Assembly: GCA_028280615.1 (NCBI GenBank)
Contig: JANQLK010000031.1
Coordinates: 1 to 64,000, forward strand
Direction: 5' to 3'
Length of the DNA stretch: 64,000 bases
Source: Woeseiaceae bacterium
GTDB lineage: Bacteria > Pseudomonadota > Gammaproteobacteria > Steroidobacterales > Woeseiaceae
A program made the translations under genes and the position numbers. Below are positions 9,201 through 16,880 of the stretch, piece after piece; position 1 is the stretch's first letter; the number at the start of each line of letters is the position of its first letter. Below the pieces are notes generated by a model. The model did not search any database and was not told the origin of the DNA. It saw only the letters and a program-made list of their open reading frames with translations.

Positions 9201-9612
9201 CGAGGCGGTCAATGGCACGCTCGGGACATTCGACGAGCGCGTGAAGTACCTTCGCAAGGCGATGGACGAAGCTCCGGGCGCGATGGCCGAGCTGCATTTG
9301 CGCCTCGATGCCTTCGAGGCCGACGTCGACCGCGTGCGCACCGATCTCACCGGCAACCAGGCCCGGCAGGACTTGAGCGAGTTCACGGCGCCGGGCGTTG
9401 CAAACCGTATCGGCAACGCGGGCGCCGCGCTGGACACGCGCGTCGGTCCGACAGAGACGCAGCGCGACAATCTGCGCATGGGTACGGAAGGGCTCGCCGC
9501 GATCGAGAGCCGCGTCCGCGAGCTGCGCGACGTGACGCTGGCCGGCATCGAGCAGGCCTTGAGCGATGCAGGCGGGCCGTGGACGCCGGGGCAGCCGGTC
9601 GGGGGGCGCTAG
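6295..9612 (+). CDS. Secreted BNR/sortilin-like beta-propeller protein
   Basis: 1105 aa from ATG 6295, chosen because it gives a standard signal peptide (RRATRLFVVSLAAMLPFL..., cleavage near AVA|AD). The next 750 residues carry at least eight Asp-box/BNR repeats of the S-x-D-x-G-x-x-W type: SRDGGESW, SEDGGESW, STDGGRTW, STDRGERF, SDDRGDSW, TTDGGENW, TDNGGRSW and SLNGGERW. This predicts two tandem beta-propellers as in VPS10/sortilin or xyloglucanase-like proteins. The C-terminal ~300 residues add an Ig-like region and a helical segment. Such proteins are often annotated 'glycosyl hydrolase' but no catalytic residues can be assigned. It overlaps the convergent S41 peptidase gene by 4 bp. Confidence 0.85.
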   Translation: MSHRILNFPRRATRLFVVSLAAMLPFLAVQAVAADEDDPIAAVIKGLPMRAIGPAFMGGRIAHIEVHPDDPRTWYVGVGSGGVWKTTNAGTTFTPIFDDQGSYSIGTVTIDPNNPETVWVGTGENVSGRHVGWGDGIYMSRDGGESWTNMGLGDSQHISRIIVHPDDSDMILVAAEGPLWSAGGERGVYISEDGGESWERTLFVDDATGATDLRFHPTDPSIVYAATYERRRTVWSFLAGGQGSGIYKSTDGGRTWREITNGLPTSNDKIAVGKIGLAVTPADPDRLYATIEASDGEQGFYLSTDRGERFEKKNEYISNGTGPHYYQEIYASPSNADRVYQVDVFLHRTNDGGENFEIVADGRQSHSDKHALWIDPDDDRHLLVGTDAGLYESFDMGESYQFFANLPINQYYKVAASYHEPFYEVLGGAQDLGTIRGPARTTSIEGVRSRDWDVPLGADGYGVAYDPWDEDLLYHMWQNGNLARFHAASYENIMIKPQPGANDPAERWNWDAPLEVSTTQEGRIYYGSQRVWRSDDRGDSWTPISGDLTTNTNRFTLPVAGRVQSVDALWDLNAMSRYASLTGISESVVDSQRLWAGSDDGLVHTTTDGGENWQRLSIRGLPERAFINDIEASQHDPDAAFVVADNHKTGDFRPYLFATDNGGRSWRNISGNLADDVIVWAIQQDAVEPGLLFLGVEDGLYVSLNGGERWDKLSGAPVIPFRDVKIQRRDLDVVGATFGRGFYVLDDYMPLRELAAVVRESGSVANASMLFGVRDAWWYIPAVPGQAPGLPTEGSGVWRADNPPHGAVFTVHLADVPNSPKDARREREREIDGNIPFPGWDELQAERRAGDVRYYIDVMSSDGVQVRRLSVPAEDGAHRVAWDMRGAPPDAVSIEEPGFRPPWYGDPQGALYPPGSYRAQLVRVGPDAVVSLGEAQTFALRAVDTLPAGADPNAASEFQQAYVAAARRLEAVNGTLGTFDERVKYLRKAMDEAPGAMAELHLRLDAFEADVDRVRTDLTGNQARQDLSEFTAPGVANRIGNAGAALDTRVGPTETQRDNLRMGTEGLAAIESRVRELRDVTLAGIEQALSDAGGPWTPGQPVGGR

Positions 9613-11048
9613 GGCCGGGCCAACCCGACGACCTCGAGCGCCCGCTCGAGCACGACGTCGTGACGGGTCGGCGCGATCGGCGACCGAATCGCCACATCGG
9701 GTGTCACACCGTCGGTCTTCCGGTCGCCTGAGGGTCTCACAATATGCGCCTTTGGAAAGCCGACGACGATGCCCGTGTTGGGCAGCGAAAACGTCTCCAT
9801 CGCGCCGTAGGTCGTCGCCATGTCCGAGGTCTTCTCGCCAAGGATCGTGCCGAAGCCGTAGTCCTGAATGATCGCCGCGACCGTGACCGTGTTCGAGTAG
9901 CTGTGCCGGTCGATCAGCACGTAGACTTCGCCCTCGAACTGGCGGCCCTCACGCGGCTGGGCGTCGGGGAGCGGGAACTCGAATGTCTCGCCGTAGGGCA
10001 CTGTCGAATAGTGCTCTTCGAAGAACACGGAGGGGCCTGTCGCCCCGGGGTTTGCGTCGAGCCGCGCCTGGTTCGATGCGCGCGCCGCGGCGCTCGAGCG
10101 GATGCTGAAGGTCGAGGCGAACTTGAACGGCCTGTCGGCGAACCAGGCGATCATCGGGTCGCTGAAGGATGCGTCGCCGCCCGGGTTGTCGCGCAGATCG
10201 ATTAGCAGAACCTCGGCGCCCCGATCGATGAACATCTCGAAGGACTCGTCGATGAACTCGACGAAGCGGGCCGGCTCCCACATCGACTCGGGGTTCTCCA
10301 CGTTGTAAAACGGGCCCGGACGCAGGTAGGCGACGTCGCCGTCGAGCATTCGCGCCTCGCGGGAGACGGAGTCGAGCGAGAAGAACGCGTCGTCGGTCTC
10401 GCTGTACTTTCGAATCTCGTCGCGGCTCAGTGCGGCAACCGTGACGGTGCGATTCTCGCCGTTCGAATCGAGAATCTCGAACTCGAAGCGCTCGACCGGG
10501 CCGATCTCCTGCCACAGGTACATCGGGAACATGAACTCGAGCAGCGAATGCGCGATGTAGGGCGTGTCCGCCGACAGGTGCCGCGCCGTCCGCTCGAGCC
10601 ACTCCGGCATCGGGCGGCCGTTCAGTGCGAGGATCTCGCTGCCTGCGGGCAGATTGTCGTTGCCCGAGTAGTTGGAATGCACGTAGGCGCGGCCGTCGAC
10701 GATCCGGATATACACGGGCAGCTGCTTGCCGCCCCGGTCCCGGTAGGCCTCGAATGTCGAGCGGTCGTAGTCGATGCGCGAATGAGCGACATCGCCGTAG
10801 GCCGCGAACTGCTGGAAGCGAACGCTGGCCTCCTGGCGGCTCATCGGTGCGTCCAGCCCGGCCAGCATGCAGGCGAACAGCGCGTCGTATTCATCCCCGG
10901 GGCGGTGTGCGTACAGATCGTAGTGCGCGGCCTCGAGGCCGGCGTAGAGCGCCTCGAAGTCTTCCTTGAGTTCGGCGGCGGTGTACTGGTTTGGTTCGGC
11001 GGCCGCGGCGCTGGCAAGGCACAGTATCGGGAGCAGTTTTCGGAGCAT
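9609..11048 (-). CDS. Secreted S41-family peptidase (tail-specific protease-like)
   Basis: 479 aa from ATG 11048, which is preceded by a GAGG ribosome-binding site and starts a signal peptide (MLRKLLPILCLASAAAAEP). A PDZ-like region lies near LPAGSEILALNGRP. The S41 core shows LLIDLRDNPGGD and DRHSYSNTVTVAAIIQDYG, where the Ser of HSYSN is the likely nucleophile, followed by GEKT (candidate Lys) as in C-terminal processing/TSP peptidases. It is transcribed divergently from the CadC-like regulator 104 bp away, which may control it (inference). The substrate is unknown; the setting suggests periplasmic or extracellular protein breakdown. Confidence 0.85.
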   Translation of the reverse strand: MLRKLLPILCLASAAAAEPNQYTAAELKEDFEALYAGLEAAHYDLYAHRPGDEYDALFACMLAGLDAPMSRQEASVRFQQFAAYGDVAHSRIDYDRSTFEAYRDRGGKQLPVYIRIVDGRAYVHSNYSGNDNLPAGSEILALNGRPMPEWLERTARHLSADTPYIAHSLLEFMFPMYLWQEIGPVERFEFEILDSNGENRTVTVAALSRDEIRKYSETDDAFFSLDSVSREARMLDGDVAYLRPGPFYNVENPESMWEPARFVEFIDESFEMFIDRGAEVLLIDLRDNPGGDASFSDPMIAWFADRPFKFASTFSIRSSAAARASNQARLDANPGATGPSVFFEEHYSTVPYGETFEFPLPDAQPREGRQFEGEVYVLIDRHSYSNTVTVAAIIQDYGFGTILGEKTSDMATTYGAMETFSLPNTGIVVGFPKAHIVRPSGDRKTDGVTPDVAIRSPIAPTRHDVVLERALEVVGLARP

Positions 11049-11152
11049 TTCGGTAACCTCGTGAAAATCCGACGGCAAGTAAAGTCGGTCCGGGTACTGG
11101 CGGCCATGTCGAAACCCGCCTCGATACCTCCCGAAAACCTGACGACGCGTAA

Positions 11153-12400
11153 GTGACTGAACTGATGAGCAGGGCTCCTGTACTCAAGATCGGCGACTGG
11201 CAGGTCGACGGTCCGGGATGCCGGATCGAGCGCGACGGCGGGCGCATGAGCCTCGAACCCAAGGTCATGGACCTGCTGCTGCTGCTTGCCGACCGGCAGG
11301 GCTCGGTCGTCGGCAGGGAAACGCTGCTCTCAGCGCTCTGGCCTGGCATGGTCGTCGGCGAGGACACGCTCCCGCGTACCGTCTCGAAGCTCCGCAGCGC
11401 GCTGGCCGACGACGTCAGGCAACCGGCCTATATCGAGACCATCCCGAAGCGTGGCTACCGACTCATCGCCGATGTCACCCGCGCCGAGGCCAAACCTGAC
11501 CGCCGTGGCGGGATGTCGGCCCGATGGATACGGGTAGCCACTGTCCCAGCCGTCCTCGTCGCCGCACTTCTCTGGTTCGGCGAGCATGGCGACGAGACGG
11601 CGCCTTCCGAAACCGAACTGCTCGTCAACCGGGCCGACGATTTTTACATGCTGTTCACCCAGGCCGACAACGCGGCCGCCATCGATCTCTACGAACGCGT
11701 GATTGCACGAGAGCCGGGCAACGCACGGGCACAGGCCGGCCTCGCTAACGCGCTCGTCCAGCGCATCATCCGATGGCCCGAGGGCGGGTCGGGCGCATCG
11801 ACACTGGGCGAGGCCATCGCAAGCGGCCTGACCGACACGCCGCGGGCAAGGGAACTGCTCGCGCGCGCCGAGCAGCTGGCACGGCGCGCCGTCAAGCTCG
11901 CCCCCCACGACGCGCAGGCAGCGAAAGCGCTCGGGCTCGTGTACGCCGCGTCGGGCCGCCTCGACGACGCCCGCGGCGAGTACCAGCGGGCCGTCGCAAT
12001 GGACGGCGACGCCTGGGAGCCGCTTATCAATCTCGGCGAACTCGCCAATCTCGACGGCGACCTGCCGCGGGCGATCGAGTATTACATCGAAGGCTACGAG
12101 ATCATGCAGCGCATGTACGCGCTCGAGCCGCAGCGCGTCGGGCCGTGGCACGCGCCGCTCGGGGTCGTCATCGGTGAGGCCTACGAGGACATGGGCCAGG
12201 CGCAGGAAGCCGAGATCTGGTACCGGCGCATCCTGCTCTTGTCTCCCTACCAGCCCGACGCGACGGCGCACCTTGCAGAGATACTCGCCGCGTCGGGCGA
12301 CCTGCGCGAAGCGTTGGTCCTGTGCCGGAACCTGCTGGCCGCGGGCAGTAGCCACGAGACCTGCGACGAGCTGCTCGATCAGACAGCGGGGGCGCCATAG
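11153..12400 (+). CDS. CadC-like winged-helix regulator with TM helix and TPRs
   Basis: 415 aa. The N-terminal 100 residues are an OmpR/PhoB-type winged helix (FxIGDWQVD-like strand, EPKVMDLLLLLADRQGSVV, TVSKLRSALADD, YIETIPKRGYRL). One membrane helix follows (VATVPAVLVAALLWFG, about 124-139) and then tetratricopeptide-like helical pairs to the C-terminus, as in CadC/ToxR-like one-component membrane regulators. The GTG at 11153 gives the longest product; an ATG at 11165 is an equally possible start. Neither has a strong ribosome-binding site. The gene diverges from the S41 peptidase and is followed after 3 bp by a DUF2007 gene. The ligand or regulon cannot be read from the sequence. Confidence 0.83.
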   Translation: MTELMSRAPVLKIGDWQVDGPGCRIERDGGRMSLEPKVMDLLLLLADRQGSVVGRETLLSALWPGMVVGEDTLPRTVSKLRSALADDVRQPAYIETIPKRGYRLIADVTRAEAKPDRRGGMSARWIRVATVPAVLVAALLWFGEHGDETAPSETELLVNRADDFYMLFTQADNAAAIDLYERVIAREPGNARAQAGLANALVQRIIRWPEGGSGASTLGEAIASGLTDTPRARELLARAEQLARRAVKLAPHDAQAAKALGLVYAASGRLDDARGEYQRAVAMDGDAWEPLINLGELANLDGDLPRAIEYYIEGYEIMQRMYALEPQRVGPWHAPLGVVIGEAYEDMGQAQEAEIWYRRILLLSPYQPDATAHLAEILAASGDLREALVLCRNLLAAGSSHETCDELLDQTAGAP

Positions 12401-12403
12401 AGG

Positions 12404-12823
12404 ATGAACGCCGACGACCCCGCCCCAAACTGGACGACGATCAGCCGGTACGACCATCCGACCAATGCGCACATCGCTGCCGGTAAGCTCGAGGCCGAGG
12501 GTATCCCGGTGTTCTTGCTCGGAATCAATCACGCGTCGGCGAACTGGCTCTTATCGAACGCGCTGGGCGGTATCCAGCTGCAGGTGCCTGCGGACTGCGT
12601 CGACGAAGCGAAACGTCTGCTGGCAGAAACGGTCGAGAACGAGGCGTCGGACGAGAACTGTCCGCGCTGCGGCTCCGGCAATACGTCACCGATGAACAAC
12701 AGCCGTAAGATCGCATTTCTTGCGATTCACCTTTTCAGCATTCCGCTGCCGTGGGGATCGTGCCGTCGACACTGTGGCGATTGCGGCCATGAGTGGGCGG
12801 TCGACGAGAATCAGGCCCAGTAG
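12404..12823 (+). CDS. DUF2007-domain protein with zinc ribbon
   Basis: 139 aa. The first ~75 residues match the small 'putative signal transducing' DUF2007 fold (TISRYDHPTNAHIAAGKLEAEG..., LQVPADCVDEAKRLL). The C-terminal part has two Cys pairs, CPRCGSG and CGDCGHEW, spaced like a C4 zinc ribbon with a short hydrophobic stretch between them. It begins 3 bp after the CadC-like gene, with the GAGG before its ATG overlapping that gene's stop region, so the two are probably translated from one message. The function of DUF2007 proteins is not established. Confidence 0.75.
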   Translation: MNADDPAPNWTTISRYDHPTNAHIAAGKLEAEGIPVFLLGINHASANWLLSNALGGIQLQVPADCVDEAKRLLAETVENEASDENCPRCGSGNTSPMNNSRKIAFLAIHLFSIPLPWGSCRRHCGDCGHEWAVDENQAQ

Positions 12824-12972
12824 TTCTCGATTCGTTCGCCCCGCCCTCATCGTCACTCAATCGTAGGAGCGGCCTTGAGCATCGGCTACGCGTCGGTCCG
12901 GGTACCTTATTGGTCCTTTTGCTGACATGATTGCCCACAACCCACCGCCCCAGCTCAACAGATCGGACCGTC
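12824..12972. other. Intergenic spacer, no gene seen
   Basis: About 150 bp between the DUF2007 gene and the thioredoxin-like gene. It should hold the thioredoxin-like gene's promoter, but I could not assign -35/-10 elements, and no stable hairpin followed by a T-run was found. Confidence 0.3.
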
Positions 12973-13770
12973 ATGCGCCACGTAAAGCCCAAGTTACTAC
13001 AAAGCCTGTGCCTGCTACTGTACCTCGTCGCGGCCAATGCCTCGGCGGCCGAGACCGATTCGAATGGCCGCCGCTACGCCGCGTCGCCCGATCCCGCTGC
13101 CGACGTGCAACAGGCGTTGCAGCGCGCCGCCGACAACGACCGGCGCGCGCTCGTCGTCCTCGGTGCAAACTGGTGCCACGACTCGCGGGCTTTGGCGTCG
13201 CGGCTGCACAAGTCGCCACTGTTGGGCCTTATCGAGCAGGAGTACGAACTCGTCTTCGTCGATGTCGGCTTCTACGAGAACCGCGCGGATGTGTTGTCGC
13301 GATTCGATGTGGACCAGTACTACGCGACACCGACCGTCCTGATCATCGATCCGGCGAACGAACAGGTCGTCAACAACGCCGACCGCCACATCTGGGGCGA
13401 TGCCTACCGAATCAGCATGACGGACTCGGTCGACTACTTCGAGCGCTGGGCGAATGGCGATGCCGCCACGCCACCGCGGAGCGCCGAGCTTCGCGCGCTA
13501 TACGCACAGATCGACCGGTTTGAAGCCCAGATGGCCGAGCGCGTTGCCGCGGGCTATGCCGTCGTCGGCCCGATGCTCGAAGCGCGCGTCGCGGGCAATT
13601 CGCCCAGCGACTTCAATGTTCGCTGGGACGAGCTGAGTGCTTTCCGCAATGCGGTTCCGGGCGATGTTCAGGCGCTTAAGGCTGAAGCAGAGCGTCGCGT
13701 GGCCGAGGGTGACGAGAGTGTCGAACTCGAGTTTCCGGAGTATCCCGAGCTATCGTGGGAAGCTGACTAG
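12973..13770 (+). CDS. Periplasmic thioredoxin-fold protein with CxxS site
   Basis: 265 aa from ATG 12973, which begins a signal peptide (KPKLLQSLCLLLYLVAANASA). A thioredoxin-like fold follows: ALVVLGANWCHDSRAL, then a cis-proline region YYATPTVLIID. The active site reads W-C-H-D-S, so the second cysteine of the usual CxxC is Ser; such monothiol forms act more in isomerisation, glutathionylation or as non-redox chaperones (family knowledge). The C-terminal ~100 residues are helical and acidic without a recognised domain. The gene is solitary; its electron partner is not evident nearby. Confidence 0.78.
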   Translation: MRHVKPKLLQSLCLLLYLVAANASAAETDSNGRRYAASPDPAADVQQALQRAADNDRRALVVLGANWCHDSRALASRLHKSPLLGLIEQEYELVFVDVGFYENRADVLSRFDVDQYYATPTVLIIDPANEQVVNNADRHIWGDAYRISMTDSVDYFERWANGDAATPPRSAELRALYAQIDRFEAQMAERVAAGYAVVGPMLEARVAGNSPSDFNVRWDELSAFRNAVPGDVQALKAEAERRVAEGDESVELEFPEYPELSWEAD

Positions 13771-13886
13771 TCCCGAACACGACAACGCGTTTGATTCCCA
13801 CGACAGACCGGTGCTCAAGCGAGACCTGTTGCTCTAGCCTCTAGGCCTATCACTATCAGGCCAACCGAGGCGGGGAGCGGAAGGAC

Positions 13887-14634
13887 ATGTGCGGAAAGCG
13901 TTTTTGCAGGCTGCTGGCGATCATTGCCGTATCAACATTCGCCGTGTCGACCACGACAGGCGATGAGGCCACGGGCCTCCGCGGCGACCCGTCCGCCATC
14001 GCCGACGCGCGCGATGGTAGAAGCGATGGGCGGCGCCAGCATCTGGCGCGACCTCGAGTCGGTGCACTTCGTGCACGAGTGGGACTTCGTCAATCGGCCC
14101 GACCGCTATCTCGAGCACGAGATACTCGACCTGACCGGGCCGCGCTCCTATGTGACGATGGACAGCGAGATCTACACACGTATCCGCGCCTACAGCCCGG
14201 AGCACGGCTACTGGAGTGTCACCGACAACGCGTTCACGCGCGGCAGCGACGAATCGCTTTCGAACGCGCTTGAACGGGCGCCATTCAGCATCTATCGACT
14301 GGCGCGGGCGATCGCCCGCAACGAGGCCGAACTCAGCGTCAGCTTCGGCAAGCGTGAAGGCCTGCCCGGCCTGCCGACGCTTCAGTTTGCGCTTGGAGAT
14401 GGCGAGCCCGGCGGCTGGATCATCCTGAACGCGCGCAAGGAACCGGTTATCTGGGCGACGACGCAGTACGTCTACGTGTTCGGACCGCTGAAGCGCTTCG
14501 GCAACCTGCGCGTGCCCAACTGGGCAACGACCAGCCAGGGCCTCGTCCGCTACGAGATGGTATCGCTGACCGGCAGCCCGGCTCTGCCGGATGCCGAGCT
14601 GTTTACTCCACCCGTCGGCGCGGACCCGGCCTGA
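13887..14634 (+). pseudogene. Secreted hypothetical protein interrupted by a frameshift
   Basis: A signal-peptide start (MCGKRFCRLLAIIAVSTFAV, from 13887) reads GDPSAIADAR and then loses sense, while the frame one base over carries a well-behaved protein from AMVEAMGGASIWRDLESVHF to the stop at 14634. The switch falls in the CG run at about 14006-14013 (gacgcgcgcgatgg). Restoring one CG dinucleotide gives ADARAMVEAMGG in one frame. So this is either a real frameshifted gene, a phase-variable tract, or a sequence error. The ~205-residue body resembles outer-membrane-lipoprotein-type sensor folds (IYRLARAI..., WIILNARKEPVIWA) but no family could be named. Alternative: translation could begin at the in-frame ATG 14014, giving a protein without export signal. 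Confidence 0.65.
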
Positions 14635-14644
14635 CGGGGATCGG

Positions 14645-16735
14645 CTACTCGCCCATATGCCTGATCAGGAACTCCGCCGTCGCCTCGTAAGCCTTAACCC
14701 AGTTCTCGTGTAAGAGGAAGCCGTGCACCTCGTCCGGGAACACGAGCTGCTCGACGTGCACGTCGCGCTCGCGGAGTTTGCGCGCGAGCCGCGTCGTCTG
14801 CGAGAAGAACACATTGCGGTCGTCGTCTCCGTGTATGAGCAGGACCGGCGAGCGCCAGCCGTCGATGAAGTGAAACGGCGAGGACCGATCCGCGAGCGCC
14901 GATTCCTCGGGGAAATTGTTCTTGTTGTAGCCCGGCACGAAGATCCGGATGCCGTCGTTCCAGTCGTGCACGCCGTGGATGTCGACGCCGGCGGCGAACA
15001 GCTCGGAGGCCTGCGCCAGGGCATGCGCCGTGAGATAGCCACCGTAGGAGCCGCCCCAGACGGTGATCTTGTCGGGACTCACGTTCGGATGGTGCTCGAG
15101 GAAGATGCCCGCGCCGAGTACGTCGCGAAACTCGCTGTTGCCAGTGGCGCCGTAGTCTAGCGCCTCGCGAAACTCCATGCCGTAGCCGATGCCGCTTCGA
15201 TAGTTGAGTGCGAGCGCGATGATGCCACGCGACGCGAAGTACTGGCTCAGACTGTAGGCATTGTGATAGTAGCCGCGCATGTGCCAGCCCAGGAGCATCT
15301 GCCGGCGCGAGCCGCCGTGCAGGAAGATCGCCGCGGGCACTTTCTCGCCGGGCTCGAGGCCCTCGGGCATGAACAGCTGCGCCGGTATCCTCATGCCGTC
15401 GGTGGCCGTGATCTCGACCGCGACGGGCGTGACGAGTTTCCGCGGAAACGTGGCGGGCATCGTTTCGGGCGCCAGGTCCCTTATCCGGCCCCCGCTGTCG
15501 AGCAGCGACGCGCGGGCAGGCGCGGTGGCATCCGAGCGCAGCAGCGCGATGCTGCCGTCGACGAGCGGCGCGGGCGCCCATTCGATACCGTCGCCGGGCG
15601 TCAGGCGCTTCTGCCGGCCGCCCTTCGCGCCGACCCGCCAGAGGTGTCGTCGATCGATGTCGTCCTGATTAGAGGCATAGACCAGGTCGCGGCGGTCCTG
15701 TGTAAGCGCGACGTATTCGATCTCGAACTCGCCCGGGCTCAGGTGCCTGACCTCGCCGCCATCCGCGGGCACCGAGTAGAGCTGGTTCCAGCCGTTCTTC
15801 TCCCAGGCGAACACGAGCCGGTCGTCCGCGGCCCAGAAAAGCTGCGTGCCGCCTTCGATCCGCCGATGCACGCTGCCGCGGCCTTCGTCTGCCTTCCATA
15901 TCTCGGCGCTCTCGCCCGTGTCGGGATCGGCCACGTGGATCGACCAGGGCAGGTCCTCGCGGTCCGGCTCGAACGGGAACTGATCGTCGGCGCGCGAGGG
16001 CAGCCGAATGAAAGCGACGTGCTCGCCGTCCGGAGACCAGGTCGGCGAGACGTCACGATCGGTCGTCGGCGCCAGCCACTCGATACGGCCGTCATCGTCA
16101 CCCGAATGCCAGACGCCGATGTACGAATGCGTGCCGCGATCGCTGCGGAACAGGATTGCATCGCCGTCCGGCGACCAGGCGAGATCGCCGATGCCGCCGC
16201 GCGCGCCGAACAGCTTCGTTGCTTCGGATTGCCCCTCATCGAGCGCGACGGACCAGACGGCGCCCTGTTTCGTGTACGCGATTCGGTCGCCCGACGGGTG
16301 GATCGCAGGTTCGGCGCCATCGTCGAGCTTAGCCGCCTCGCCGCCCGCGGTGGCAACGACGTAGATCGCAAGCTCGCCGCCCATCGGCAGGCTGGCGGGG
16401 TTCGGCAGCTCACCGGCCGCGTTGGCTGCGCCGCCGCGCACGAACACGATGTGCTCACCGTCCGGCGTGAACTCAAGGCCCGATACGGCGATGCCGTCGT
16501 CGCCCCTGAAAGCCGTGATCTGCCGAGCCTCGAAATCCGGCCCCGACGCGTACCAGATGTTGCGCTCGCCTTCGTCGTTCAAAACGAACGCGAGCGCGGG
16601 CGTTCCCTGAGCCGCGACGATCTCCGTCGGGAACGGCGAGCTCAGGATATCGGCAATGGAGAACCGCTCGTCGCGGATCTCGGCAACGGCCGCCGACGAC
16701 AGCAGTATGCCTGAGAGCAGCGCAAATCGAAGCAT
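14645..16735 (-). CDS. Secreted S9-family prolyl oligopeptidase-like peptidase
   Basis: 696 aa from ATG 16735, preceded by GAGGG and opening a signal peptide (MLRFALLSGILLSSAAVAEI). The N-terminal two thirds are a TolB/WD-like propeller (repeats such as LAWSPDGDAILFRSD and SPTWSPDGEHVAFIR). The C-terminal catalytic domain has the nucleophile motif VWGGSYGGYLTAH, the acid in LLIHGDDDRNVFF and the histidine in FPDEVHGF: a complete Ser-Asp-His triad. These enzymes release dipeptides or cut short peptides in the periplasm. The gene diverges from the DsbA-NhaA gene (145 bp apart) and is nearly abutting (10 bp) with the frameshifted gene on the other strand. Confidence 0.9.
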   Translation of the reverse strand: MLRFALLSGILLSSAAVAEIRDERFSIADILSSPFPTEIVAAQGTPALAFVLNDEGERNIWYASGPDFEARQITAFRGDDGIAVSGLEFTPDGEHIVFVRGGAANAAGELPNPASLPMGGELAIYVVATAGGEAAKLDDGAEPAIHPSGDRIAYTKQGAVWSVALDEGQSEATKLFGARGGIGDLAWSPDGDAILFRSDRGTHSYIGVWHSGDDDGRIEWLAPTTDRDVSPTWSPDGEHVAFIRLPSRADDQFPFEPDREDLPWSIHVADPDTGESAEIWKADEGRGSVHRRIEGGTQLFWAADDRLVFAWEKNGWNQLYSVPADGGEVRHLSPGEFEIEYVALTQDRRDLVYASNQDDIDRRHLWRVGAKGGRQKRLTPGDGIEWAPAPLVDGSIALLRSDATAPARASLLDSGGRIRDLAPETMPATFPRKLVTPVAVEITATDGMRIPAQLFMPEGLEPGEKVPAAIFLHGGSRRQMLLGWHMRGYYHNAYSLSQYFASRGIIALALNYRSGIGYGMEFREALDYGATGNSEFRDVLGAGIFLEHHPNVSPDKITVWGGSYGGYLTAHALAQASELFAAGVDIHGVHDWNDGIRIFVPGYNKNNFPEESALADRSSPFHFIDGWRSPVLLIHGDDDRNVFFSQTTRLARKLRERDVHVEQLVFPDEVHGFLLHENWVKAYEATAEFLIRHMGE

Positions 16736-16880
16736 CTCGTAATCCCTCGTGGTTTTCGTTGTTGTTGTGGATTCCTTTATACAGACTCCGGCGTCTGTTT
16801 GTACTCGCCAGGACCGCTTGATCCGCGACGCGATTGCCGTACGCTCCGGTGGTGAATTAAAGCACCAGGACCGGAGCCGC

